Origin: Azolla caroliniana
Lineage: Eukaryota; Polypodiophyta
Direction: 5' to 3'
Length of the DNA: 64,000 nt
Assembly: GCA_043228905.1 (NCBI GenBank)
Contig: JBHGNT010000017.1
Span: 9,610,001-9,674,000 of the forward strand
The notes beneath the pieces are model-generated. The model did no database searches. It saw nothing but the letters and a program-made list of their open reading frames with translations, and had not been told where the DNA came from. The position numbers and the translations under genes are program-made. This document shows positions 43,451 to 54,806 of the stretch, piece after piece. Within the stretch, counting starts at the first letter, position 1, and each line of letters begins with the position of its first letter.

Positions 43451-46400
43451 CCCCGGCGTAGTGCCCCCCAGCTACTCCCTGGTGGGCTTCCTGAAGAACG
43501 GCGTTCTTCTCGAATTGCCGAATCGATCGGCGCCATATGCTGTCCGAGCCTTTGTGGTAGAGAATGTCCGAGACGAGGCAAAAATTCCGGCTACACACTG
43601 CTAGGCGTTTTCTCGTGTCAAGGGTCATGTGCTCGAGAGGTACACCGGTAGTGAGAAAATGGGTCATCTCCGTGATCCATTCATCTCCGTTATCGTCTGG
43701 TATCGTGGTCAGGTTAAATAGGCTGGCGTCCGGTAGCTCGTCGTACGTTGTTTTCGTTGGTTCCCCTGACTCAAGACGGCTCAAGTAGTCGGCGACGGCA
43801 TGTTGTACCCCGGGTCGATGCTGAATCTGGAAATCAAACTCTTGTAGTAGGAGCATCCACCGAGCCAACCGTCCGGTGAGGGCTTGTTTATTGACCAAAT
43901 AAAGAAGGGCCGAGTGATCCACGTGAAAGGTAAATTTTCGGCCCAAGAGGTAATGCCGAAATTTATTGATGCTATAAATCATACCGAGGGCCTCCCGCTC
44001 GGTGGTGGAGTAATTCTTTTCCGCGGTCGAGAGCCATCGGCTAGCGTAGTACACGGGCCTATACCAATTCGGGGGTGTGCATTGCATCAGGGCACTTCCG
44101 ATGGCGATGTCTGAAGCATCTACGAAGACATGAAACGGAGACTGGACCACCGGGGCATGTGACAGCATTCGTTTCAGGGTTTGATAGGCCGTGTCCTCAA
44201 TTGACGTCCATTGGAAGGGACGGCGATGGACTACCGTGTGTAAAGGTGTCGCGAAATCGGCCAGGTGCCGTATCATTCGGCTGTGCCACCGGATCTGTCC
44301 CAAAAAACGGCTTAGTGCCTTAGCGTTCGAGGGTGTGGTGGCGGTCAGGATTGCCTTTACTTTATCCGAGTCCATAGCGATGCCTTCTTGACTGACAATA
44401 TGGCCGAGAAGGTTGCCACTGGTGACTAAGAACGCGCATTTCGCCGGGTTTAAGCTCAATCGAGCTTGGCGACATCGGTCCATGCAGAGTCGTAACTGGG
44501 TCATGTGTTCCCGTCGATGGCCATACACGGCGAAATCGTCGAGAAAGACTTGCATGAACGCCGGGATGTAGTCATGAAAGATTTCGGTGATGATGCGTTG
44601 GAACGTAGCCGACGCCGTTTTTAGACCGAACATCATTACTTCTGCTACAAAAACACCCCATTCCGTGACGAAAGCGGTTTTTTCCTGATCCTCCAGGTGC
44701 ATTCTTATCTGGTTATAGCTGCTGAACCCGTCGAGGAAACTGTAGCATTCGTGGCCGGCTACCGTGTCGAGGACACTATCCATGAATGGAAGAGGGAAAC
44801 CGTCGGTGACTGTTGCCGCGTTAAGTTTCCGATAGTCGATGCAGACGCGGATTTTTCCATTCTTCTTTGGGACCACTACGATCGGGCTCAACCACGTGGC
44901 CCGTTTAACAGGGCGAATGAAGCCCACTCGGAGTAGTTTGTCGATTTCCTCTTTGACTTTAGCGGCGTAGTTGGGGTTCATCCTGTAGCGCCTCTGTTGA
45001 ACCGGCCGAGTGTCGGGTAAGATGTGAATTTGATGTTGGTAGTATTGAGGATCCAGCCCCTTCATATCGGTGTAGGACCAAGCGAAAACATCCTGGTAGT
45101 CGGTGAGCAATTTTACGAGGCATGCCCGTTCTACGGTTGGTAGATTATTGGCAATTTGTAATGTACGGGGATTCTCGTCTGAACCGAGGTTCATTGTTTC
45201 CAGGGTTGATGCTTTCACTCGTTGTCAAATGGCGAGTTCGCGTTCGAAAGCCTCCCGAGCATGACGTAGCTCAGCAACTGTGGTTGGATCGGGTTCATCC
45301 TGGGGTGGTGACTCCTCCGTGACTTCCTCGTTTTTAGATGGCTCGATGGTTGGTAAGGCATTGATTTCGAAGAGAGGGATGATCGTGGGATGATCATCTA
45401 GGAAGTCATTGACCTCCTCATTGGCCAAACCGTCAAGCATATGGACCCCTTCCGCATATAATGGCGAAGTGTTGAGGGTGACGGGGACTCGTTCTTCAGT
45501 GATGATTCGGACTTTTGTCTTTCCTCTTCGGAACGAGATCATGTTGCGTTGCCAATGTTGCCTGATATTCGTTGTACGCAACCATGGTCGACCTAGTAAC
45601 ATTGGGTAGGCACCTTGTGTCTCCAGTCTTAGCACGACGGCCGAGATCGTGAACATGTGGCCTCTGAGTGTGAAGTCGAGATGGCGGATTAAACCAATGG
45701 GGCGAACGGAGCGGGTGTCGGCCATCCGAAGCCAAAAGGGGCATGGTTCCCATTGATTCAGGCCGAGGTTGAGACACATTGACTCGCTAATAACGTTTAC
45801 GCCGGAGCCGCCGTCGATGATGCATCCATGTAGGTCTTGTCCCTTAATGATGATTCGCACGGCTGGGTTCTGAGAATCCATGAGTGGTGGACCGGTTCCT
45901 GCTTCGGTGAGGTGTATCGGTGGCGTCACGGGCTTAGTATTGGCCTGGAGTGCCGCCAGGGTGTCCCGAAATCTCGGCATGAGTGGTAACAGTTTATGTA
46001 GGGGCAGCGAGATGCGGGAGTTGGTAAGAACATCCCATAGTTGGTCGTCCTCCGACGACGTGGATGGTGCCGAGGTTTGTGGTACTTCACTGGGCCCGTC
46101 TCTCATGTCAATTTGTATGCGTACGGCATTATTTTTATTGGCCGTGTCGATCCATTCTTTTGCTGCCTGACGGACTTCATCCTGGATTTGCCACTGAGTA
46201 ATCTGCGCTTTACTCCGGGTAGTGACCGTTTGAACATCGGCCATAATACTATTCACCGCGGGTGCCTTGCCACGGTTGGTTGTTGGACATTGTGTGGCGT
46301 AGTGGCCTGGTTGGTTACATTTAAAACATGTAACGTTGGCTGAGCTGCTAGTGTCCGCCCGGTCTGTGTGTGGAAGCTGTTGTTGTTGATTCTCCGTCTC

Positions 46401-47719
46401 GTTTGGTGGTGGGTTGTTCCGAGGTGCGTTGGAGTTGCGCTGGTCATTTTGAGGAGCGTCCTGTCGGCGGTTGTCGTTAGGTCTTCTATTGTTGCGTGTG
46501 TTGCGGTTGCCGTTTCGCCGATCAATGCGTGAGTTCCGTCGGTCATACCGGTCATCGCGATTGTCATCATATCGAGCATAATCGTCGTGCCGGTCATCGC
46601 GATAATGATCACGGCGGTCATCACGTCAGTAGTCGTCGTCTCGGCGCCGTCGATCCGGGGATCGCGGTCGGTCGTTATCCTGGTCTCGGTAGACATATCG
46701 CTCGTCCTACCGAGAGTATGTATTTCGTGGCTCGATCTGGCGGACCGGTGCCACCGTTGTGCGGTTCAGCATATTATATTCGCACTGCTCGACAGTGTGA
46801 GCTCGAGACTGGCAGATCGGACACTGTGGTCGGTGGGGACATTCGAGGGCCAAGTGCCCTGATCCTGAACACGTCGTGCATTGGAGGGCCTGGCGAAAGC
46901 GATTGTCCTCTTGGGGAAGAGCGTTTTGCAAGGATGTCATCGAGAAGGCCGCGCCGTGCTGGGTCTGATCGAGGGCGAGAACCCGCGCTATGACTTGTTC
47001 GATAGTATGGTTGGCGAAATTTGTAAGTGTGAGAGTCGTTCGGAGAGGCTCTTGTAAACTAGATAGGAAAGTGTCTGGTATATGTTGTGCTGAGACATCA
47101 CCGGCCACTTGTCGGTAGAGATCCTGGAACCGGATCGTGAACTGCGCGACCGTTTCATGCGGTTCCTGGCATATAGAGAAGAATTGTCGGAGCAGTTCCC
47201 GTTTAGGCACCTCGCCATGAAAAAGTTCAAGGAACTTTGTGCGCACGATTTGAAAAGTGGTGGCCTCTCCTATTTCGAGGCGAGAGTACCATCGTGCGGC
47301 CAGTCCATCGAGAGAGAGTGTGAACTCGGCAATCTTTGAGGCATCGATCTCGGCTGGCGTGAGGCAGTGCGTTGAGTGGTTGGCCTGCCACGTGGATATG
47401 AAGGCACGGATGTGTGACTCCGCATCTGGTCCGTCGGTGTATCGTGGGTATGGGTACGGCATGATGTCGTACTCTGGGTCTTCTTGTAGCACCGGAAAAG
47501 GGTTTAGTTCCGGTTGATTGACCTCCGGAGGGCTCGACGGGGGTTTTGGTGGTGAATCAACTCGCGATCGAGTGTCCGGTGGCGAGGATTGCACTAGGGA
47601 AGCCTCTGATTTCTCGGGAAAGGATTGGTCAGTGACCACCGAGTCGGAAGTTCCTTCGACTGGCTCAGGGCATCGGGCGGGTGGCCGAGACCTCGTGGTG
47701 CGAGAGGGCGCCGTAACGG
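43451..47719 (-). pseudogene. gag-pol: Element B gag-pro-pol, duplicated copy 2 (3'-truncated)
   Basis: It repeats 32452-36720 at an offset of exactly 10999 with no protein difference that I could see. It contains gag with its knuckles, protease, RT, RNase H and the integrase zinc region. The same three stops are present at 46707, 46626 and 45225, so the stops are older than the duplication. It breaks off after the integrase zinc-region start (QGVAGGHYAG) and runs into antisense LTR of C, giving a chimeric open frame to 43242. It is not an independent gene. Confidence 0.93.
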
Positions 47720-48552
47720 TGTCGTAGTGTAGGTTGCACACTATGTGGAAATTATATTTTTGTCCCTCCGGATAGAGAATGGAGTGCTCGGTGAGAACCG
47801 GAAGAAAACGGCATACCGGCAAGGAGGAAAACGGCATACCGGCAAGGAGGAAAAACGGCATACCGGCAAGGAGGAAAACGGCATACCGGCAAGGAAGAGC
47901 CGGATAAAGAGACATAAATGTAAAAAGAAAGGAAATACTCACTACTGCGCAGGGCGTGATTCGAACTCTGCACCTCCACGTTGACAAACCCCAACCTTAC
48001 CATTACATTAAATTATCTTAAGTGTTTTAAATATAGATTTAATATGTATAAGACCTTTATTTATGCATACCTTTATTAAAAGGTAAATCGTGTATTTCTT
48101 TAATATATGAAAAAGAAAAAACACGAGACACTAAAAATAACTCATGCACATCTAGCGTGCATGAGCCCTATACTTAGGAAATAAAATAAAAAAAAGCATC
48201 ACATGCACATTTAGTGTGCATGAACATATGAGAAAAAGCATGTAGCTATGCTTAGTCTCTCCCATCACTATATAAGGATGGGGAGCACATTGTAGTTGTT
48301 GTTGATTATTTGGATTAAGTATTAATTAATACAAAAATTATTCGTGGGATTCACGATTTATACGTCTACTTCTCTCTTAACACCCTAAGTACCAATTAAT
48401 ATAGTATACTCGTGTGATTCACGAGTTTCTTATCTTTCTCTTTGCTATTTACTCATAATTAATCTCTATCTCACGAACTTCTTTCTCCTAGTCCAAGACC
48501 TCTGTGGTTCCCACCCAACTCACGCAACGATCCGGAGCCGAAAGGCACGACA
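47720..48552 (+). mobile_element. Solo LTR of element C (833 bp, flanked by ACGG)
   Basis: It is full length, with four minisatellite units and one base different from the 5' LTR of C. ACGG lies on both sides (47716-47719 and 48553-48556). To its right B's leader resumes, so this marks the original C insertion site in B. Confidence 0.93.
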
Positions 48553-48622
48553 ACGGTGGCTGGTGGTTACCTTCAACGAAGTTCGCTGTGCACTCATAGT
48601 TGCAACCGGGCGTGCCAAATTG
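48553..48622 (-). other. Leader and primer-binding site of element B
   Basis: On the minus strand the LTR end GGGTAACA is followed by CAATT, then TGGCACGCCCGGTTGC (48602-48617), a likely tRNA-primer site of unassigned type. An ATG lies at 48597. Confidence 0.6.
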
Positions 48623-49081
48623 TGTTACCCGTTCCTTTGGGTGAACACCTTCAATAGATCTGCGGCTATCGGTATTCAAGGGCGTGGTACGTGAAGGCTC
48701 GTAACAGAGGCGTCGAGGGAGAGAGAGTGCTCAGAGAGAAAACACTAACGAGATCTGGACAGGCGTGGGCGGCGCTCAAATCATAGGTATGAATCAAAGC
48801 GCAGACACATGGAGCAAACTAGGCACAATTCAGATATATTACTGCGACAGAAGAGATTACAGAACATGGCCTACGGTCGGTGACCTTACAAGATTAGCTA
48901 GTTACGAGGGACTCAGCTAGTGCTTCCGCCTATATTTTTCTTCTCCCCCCCACTCTGAGGTACTGGTCCTCGTTTAAATAACTTTTCCCCCTAATACACA
49001 GCCGAGCCGTCGGTGGCCCGTGATACTCGGACTCGGTGTTTGCTAATTTCCTAATTTTACATTTCTGTCCTCTGGACAACA
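48623..49081 (-). repeat. 5' LTR of element B (459 bp)
   Basis: It pairs with 27201-27656. Its outer end reads GGACAACA, followed by the target duplication CCATG. A few transitions separate the copies (for example CCGTTCC against TCGTTCC at the inner end). The outermost 30 bases differ from the other LTR. Confidence 0.9.
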
Positions 49082-49375
49082 CCATGGAAAGGGTTGTTGA
49101 ATACATGCTTAATGTTCAAAAAAGTCCCTCACATCGACTTCCTAGAATTGCATGGGAATCAAGCAAAAAGATCCAAAAGACGCATAAAAGCAAAATTTTG
49201 TGTTCCGGTTGGATGCAAGATATAGAAAAATGGTTTGGTAGAAGGGATGCGAGACACTTGCTTCATGATGCATCACTAGATTCCTTTGTAAATGAGGCCT
49301 TTTTGCAGTGCCAATGTATCCTGACATGGGACAAATGTGGAGGCTCACGCTTCACACATTATACTACACATGTTG
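49082..49375 (+). pseudogene. LINE2, middle part
   Basis: It continues LINE2 after element B: MERVVEYMLNVQKSPSHRLP, then FGRRDARHLLHDASLDS, then THYTTHV. It matches LINE1 12490-12760. It stops at TGTTG, where copia J is inserted. Confidence 0.9.
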
Positions 49376-49896
49376 TGTTGGGAATAGTGCGGAATATTGC
49401 TCGGCCACAACTGAGTCTTGAACACTTCAATGAGAATGGAGAACACAAAAATGAGAACTAAAGAGTGAACACAAGATGTTTACCTGGAAAACCCTAATAG
49501 GGGAAAAACCACGGGAGCCCACGGTCTCCAACTATCACTATATGAGAGGAAAATACAAAGTGGAGGCACAGAGGCAACGACCTCGTGCTCGCGATCCTCG
49601 CTAGATGGCGGTTACAATAGAGAGTGTTCGTAGCTACTCTCACGCTCTCACTCTCTCTATACAATAGTTATACACTTACAACAATATCAACAACCACTTA
49701 CAAAGTGATTGCCCTAAGTCATAATTATACTTATATGAACTTAGGGCTATTTACAAATATAGCCTTAGTAGGCTTACTCAGAAAACATATTTACAGATAT
49801 GTCTTCTCTTCCATTTCTCACCGGCTCTCTTCCGGTTCTCACCGGGTCCTCATTATTCATCACCAGATCCCATCCAGAGAGACCTATTTCCCAACA
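49376..49896 (-). repeat. 3' LTR of copia element J (521 bp)
   Basis: On the minus strand it starts TGTTGGGAAATAGG after the purine tract GAAGGGGGAGAT and ends ATTCCCAACA. The left flank TGTTG (49371-49375) is the target duplication. Its partner LTR lies inverted at 54807-55306. Confidence 0.9.
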
Positions 49897-52800
49897 ATCT
49901 CCCCCTTCACTCCAGCATGGGATGTCTTGTCAGCCTGATCCGCTTTCTTCACGCGTCCAGCTTGTCGGTCGTCAACACCTTGGTCAGCATATCCGACCCG
50001 TTCTCCTCCGTGTGGATCTTTGTCAGCATGAACTCTTGATCTTCTACTCTCTCCCGGATCTAGTGGTACCTCCACTAGATATGTTTCGTCCGGGAATGGT
50101 AGGCCGCATTCTTTCCAAGGTGGATGGCATTTTGGTTGTCGCAGTAGAGCCGATATTCCCCCTATTGGATCCCTAGCTCTCCAATGAAGTCCTTCATCTA
50201 GATTATCTCCTTGCCAGCTTCTACAGCTGCCACGTACTCTGCCTCTGTGGTTGACAATGCAACCATCTTCTACAACCTCAACTGCCAGAAAACAACTCCC
50301 CATGCATAGGTCATGACATATCCAAATGTAGACCGGCTGGTATCTGCCAACATATCCGAATCCGTCAATCCGTCAAGTTGGGTATTACCGGAGCCGAACC
50401 GGAGACACATACTAGTAGTGCCTTTCAGATACCGGAGTATCCCCTTGACGGCGTACCAATGCGCTTTGCCGAGATTGCTAATGAACCGGCTCACCACTCC
50501 GACTGCATATCCGATATCCAACCGGGTACATACCATTGCGTACATCAAGCTCCCGACGGCAGAGGCATATGGTATCTTCATCATATCCATCTTCTCTGCC
50601 TTTGTCCTCGGGCTTTGTTTTCCGAATAGCTTGCAGTTTGCTAGAAGTGTCGATCCGACCGGTTTCGCCTCCGACATGTTGAACCGTTCAAGCACCTTGG
50701 TCACGTACTTCTCCTGTGACAACCACACCAGCTTCTTCGACTGGTCCCGGATGATGTGCATTCCTAGTATATGTCTTGCTGGACCCAAGTCTTTCATTGA
50801 GAAGGTCCGGTTCAGAGCCTTCTTCAACATTTGAATCTTGCCTTGGTCTCGTTCGACGATCAGCATATCATCCACATATAGGAGGAGTATCAGGAAGTCT
50901 CCTCCGTCAAATTTCTTCACAAACACACAATGATCGGCTTGCGTCTTGTGGTACCCTTGGTCGATAATGAAGGAGTTGAACTTCTGGTACCATTGTCGGG
51001 GAGCTTGCTTCAATCCGTATAAGCGCTTCTTAAGCCGACACACCAGGTGCTCCTTCCCTTTCTTCTCAAATCCTTCCTATTCATGCATGTAGATCTCCTC
51101 TTCGAGGTCACCATGGAGGAATGTCGTCTTCACGTCCAGTTGCTCTACCTCGAGGTCCATGCTTGCCGCTATGCCCAATACCTTCCGGATGGATGTCATC
51201 TTTACGACCGAGGCAAAGATCTCATCAAAGTTCACTCCTTTCTTCTACTGGAAGCCCTTCACCATGATTCGGACCTTATACCTTGGTGGATTTCCAACAT
51301 CTCCTGGTTTCAGCTTGTACACCCACTAGTTCCGGAGTGCTCTCTTCCCTTTCGGCAACTCCATCAGTTCATATGTGTGGTTCTCATGCTGGGAATCCAT
51401 CTCATCCTGCATGGCACTTAACCACTTGCGATTGTGGGTGTCTCTCTTTGCTTCTTCGAAGCTTTCCAGCTCCCCCTCATCGGTTAGCAACACATGCTCT
51501 ACATCCGGAAATCTTCGGGGGCTCTTCTCTCTTGGAGAGGATATCTCCGCCCTTGGTTTCTAACTATCGGTTCCTCTGTCAGTTCCGAATCCGAATCTTA
51601 TTCGAGATCTTGTCCGGTTCCGGTGTCTCCTTCTTCTTCTTCTTCTTCTTCTTCTTCTTCTTCTTCAGTCGGTTCGGTTTCTTGTCCATAACCGGCCGGT
51701 TCGTCGAGTGTCATCCAGTTACCGGTTAACCTCAAGTTTTCATCCGGGTATATCCTTTTGTCCTCAAGCCAGTTTTCATTGGATGATCCGGAGTTCGTCA
51801 CCTTCTTCTCCGACTCCTAGCCGGCAATGGTCATGTCTTCCATGAAGACTATGTCCTAACTCCGGAACATCTTCGTGTCGACCAGATCCACACCTGGTAA
51901 CCAAACTCATCATCGTTGTATCCAAGGAATATACATGGCCTGGACTTCGCATCCAGCTTTGCTCTCTTGTCCTTCGCCACATGCACGTATGTGAGACATC
52001 TGAACACCTTCAGATGCCAGTAAGACACATCCTTACTGGTCCATACTTTCTGCAGTGAGTCTCCATCCAAGGGTACTGAGGGTGATCTGTTTATCACATA
52101 GGTCGTCGTTGTTAGTGCCTTAGCCCAAAACGTCTTGGGTTGATCTTCCTGGCTTGAGCCACTATCAAGCTTCCTTTGTTGAACTTCATAACACCGTTCC
52201 GGATGCTACCTGTGTAGCCTTCATCATCTAGCCGACCGGCTGATATCAGGTTCAATCGAACCTCTGGAATGTGTCGGACATCCTTCAGCAGCAACTTGCA
52301 TCCGGTTGATGTCGTCAACAACACATCTCCTATGCCGATAATTCGGCATGTCCCTTCATTCCCCATCCGGACACAACCATGATCACCGGTTATGTAGGAT
52401 GAGAAGCATCTCCAGTCCAGTGTCAGGTGGAACGACGCTCCGGAATCGACAACCTACGTTGTCTCATCGCTGACAAGGTTTAACTCATTCTCTTCGGTAA
52501 TGAGCATTAGTTCTTCTTCACTTGTCACGATCACCGATGTTCCTTTTCGATCCGGGCCTCTCTAGTCCGAACCGTTTCAGTCTGAACTCTTCTTCGAATT
52601 GGTAGTGTCAGTTTCCTTCTCTTTCCAGAAATTCCGGCAGTTCTTCTGGAAGTGTCTCAGCTTCCCGCAATAGAAGCACGTGGGCCTCCCCCTTGACTTC
52701 GACCTCGTCCTCAATTTGTCTCGGTTTTGGGGACTCCGATACCGGTCTCTTCCTCAGTTGTGGTCATCTTCCGTGACCAAGGCCTTCGGATTGGTTCCGG

Positions 52801-53347
52801 ACTACTGGTCCTTCTGGTGAGCTTCTTCATCTAGCAAGCTTGATTTTACCCTTGCTAGGGACAATTGTTTTCCTTCCGGCCCGGCGTTTCCCAACGCGAC
52901 AACTAACGTCTCCCAGCTAACGTTTCCCAACGCGAGCAGGAGCAATGCGAGTACCTCATTGGCAAGAGGTACTGCCAACAAGGTTGCTTGGTGTATCAGC
53001 CCCTGGAAGGCATTCATGTGCTCCACCATGCTGGAGCCGTCTTGGTACCAGAGCCTCACTAGCTTCCAGAATACTGAAACCTGGTTAACGACATTCTTGT
53101 TTTGGAACATGATGCCAATCTTCTCCCAAAGTAAATGAGCCTTACTTTCTTCATTGAAGTTGTTGTACAGGCTCATGTCGATGAAGCACCGGATGTATGT
53201 CGTCGTCTTCATGTGCATCACCTCCCACACTATGGCGTCGATCTTATCCGGTCTCTTGTCCCCGAACTGAACCGGCAACCAAAGATCTTTGACCACCAAC
53301 ATATCCCTCATCTTCAACTTCCACACATAAAAGGAAAGACTTTCCAT
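49897..53347 (-). pseudogene. Element J: Ty1/copia gag-pol with the integrase core deleted
   Basis: Minus strand, from the right: gag (WKLKMRDMLVVKDLWLPVQF; UBN2 type, 52802-53347); a zinc knuckle near 52680 (CFYCGKLRHFQKNC); protease remnant and pre-integrase domain (about 52112-52440); then a direct jump to the end of the integrase core (FWAKALTTTTYVINRSP) at about 52130. The DDE residues are therefore gone. The integrase C-terminal domain, a linker with a run of 12 Glu (TTC repeat at 51630-51666), RT (LLLYVDDMLIVE, 50270-51043) and RNase H follow, ending at the purine tract at 49913. The N-terminal codons of gag (MFKLTGS) now lie inverted at 55358-55378. Even without frameshifts it could only move in trans. 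Confidence 0.88.
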
Positions 53348-53510
53348 TTTAGGTCTATATCCATTCCCTATTTAGGACTATACATGCGACTAGAATTTAA
53401 GAGTATTTGGTGTTTGTCTCTTAAATGTTACTATATCTTAGTGGGACATGGTCATAATCAAAATTATTTAAATTTAGGAATCTATAACTGTTAAAAAGGA
53501 TTAACAAAGT
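53348..53510. other. Unassigned AT-rich spacer
   Basis: This noncoding AT-rich sequence lies between the J gag and copia fragment L. I see no gene or clear repeat. Confidence 0.45.
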
Positions 53511-54437
53511 ACAATACCGTTTATCATGTTCAGAAAAACATGCATCCAGAACGACGCCCTTGTATTTGGCCTCCATGCTTGAAAGTGCGATGGTTAGTTG
53601 CTTCTTGCTACTCCAAGAGATGGCTCCACTTCCAGGAGAGAAGGTGAACCCTGAGGTCAACCGTCGATCGGCTCTATAGCTGGCCCAATCGACATCTTGT
53701 ACCCTTCACATCGAATTGGTGTGGTTGATTTGTAGAGGATGTCGTAATCCATCGTCCCAATTACATACCTGAGTACTCACTTAGCACAATCCAAATGGAT
53801 GTTGTGAGGTGTCTGCATGCACTAACTAAGGAGGCCAATCATATATCTGAGGTCGGGTCGAGTAAAGGTGAGGTAGATTAGGCTTCCAACTAGCTGATGA
53901 TAGTGAGTCAGTTCACACTCTTCTGTGCCGGAGTCAGCATCTAGCGTCAAGTTTCGATCGAGAGGGGTTGCCATAGATTTGCACTCAATCATCCCAAACT
54001 TGTATAACAAGTTGAGGATGTAGTGAGTTGGGAGAACATGATCCCGATTGGTGTCCGAATTACCTTTATGCCGAGGAAGTAATGGAGCCCCTTCATGTAC
54101 ATCATCTCGAATTTGCCGGAGAGGAGGGACTTGACCTTGTTGATGTTGACTAGATGCTCACCTCCAATGACCAGATCATCCATGTATAGGATGATGACAA
54201 TCGGGTTTTCAGAATCACTTCTTACGTAGAGGGGGGTCTCCGATTGGTGTCCAAATTACCTTTATGCCAAGGAAGTAATGGAGCCCCTTCATGTACATCA
54301 TCTCGAATTTGCCGAAGAGGAGGGACTTGACCTTGTTGATGTTGACTAGATGCTCACCTCCAATGACCAAATCATCCATGTATAGGATGATGACAATCGG
54401 GTTTTCAGAATCACTTCTTACGTAGAGGGGGGTCTCC
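53511..54437 (-). pseudogene. Element L: copia RT and RNase H fragment with internal duplication
   Basis: On the minus strand: RT with YMDDLVIGGEHLVNINKVKS and MKGLHYFLGIKV, then SMATPLDRNLTLDADSGTEE and GSLIYLTFTRPDLRYMIGLL, then RNase H (SGAISWSSKKQLTIALSSMEAKY). The YMDD block occurs twice because of a 196-bp tandem duplication (54046-54241 and 54242-54437). No LTR of this family was identified. It appears inserted in, or joined to, the gag of J. Confidence 0.82.
54046..54437. repeat. 196-bp tandem duplication in element L
   Basis: GATTGGTGTCCRAATTACC at 54046 recurs at 54242 with a few base changes. 196 is not a multiple of 3, so the frame shifts. Confidence 0.92.
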
Positions 54438-54651
54438 GATTTTGACATTCAGAAGCTGATTTGGTGAAGATACTGAGTAATCTTTGAATGCAAAGAAAGG
54501 TCTACTCATAGTCGAATATGTGTGACTGTGCGTAACTATTGTGACTCGTGAGAGAGAGAGAGAGAGATAAGACAAGAAATGGAAATGAGATTATATTATG
54601 AGAAAACAAGGTTACAAAGAGTAGGCTAAAGGCTAAAGACTGGTGTTCTTA
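54438..54651. repeat. Short LTR-like remnant
   Basis: The end (GCTAAAGACTGGTGTT) and a GA run resemble the inner end of the LTR of D (near 6440). No gene is visible. Confidence 0.4.
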
Positions 54652-54806
54652 TGCCCCAACGCCCTATCTCACATTGCAATGCATGTGAGCTAAGTCGCAT
54701 GGAAGCAATGGTTCGAATGGCAGATAACGGTATGGGCTCTAACATGTATCGATGTGTACGGTTTCCCCGTTCCGCAAAGAATATGGTTTTGTAGTTAGGT
54801 GCAACA
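54652..54806 (-). pseudogene. LINE2 segment, inverted
   Basis: On the minus strand it encodes VAPNYKTIFFAERGNRTH and LQCEIGRWG, the LINE2 stretch that should follow THYTTHV at 49375. Its junction with the LTR keeps the target duplication as CAACA (54802-54806), the complement of TGTTG. Confidence 0.88.

Larger units (their letters stand above)
27201..49081 (-). mobile_element. Element B: large Ty3/gypsy retrotransposon with extra 3' ORF, holding element C
   Basis: It is bounded by two LTRs and by the 5-bp target duplication CCATG (27196-27200 and 49082-49086), with LINE2 continuing on both sides. On the minus strand the order is 5' LTR, primer-binding site, gag-pro-pol, a third ORF, 3' LTR. 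Removing element C (36721-43448), the duplicated segment (43451-47719) and the solo LTR (47720-48552) leaves an element of roughly 10 kb. The RT motif FLDDFAVYG and the ORF after integrase suggest the non-chromodomain (Athila/Tat-like) branch, as inference. Confidence 0.92.

Noticed and set aside
43242-45218. A 658-codon minus-strand open frame that looks like an intact pol
   Set aside because: It is a chimera. The last 60 or so codons are antisense LTR of element C after the duplication junction.
51598-51801. Glu-rich protein coded by the TTC repeat
   Set aside because: It is a trinucleotide run inside the integrase-RT linker of copia J, not a separate gene.
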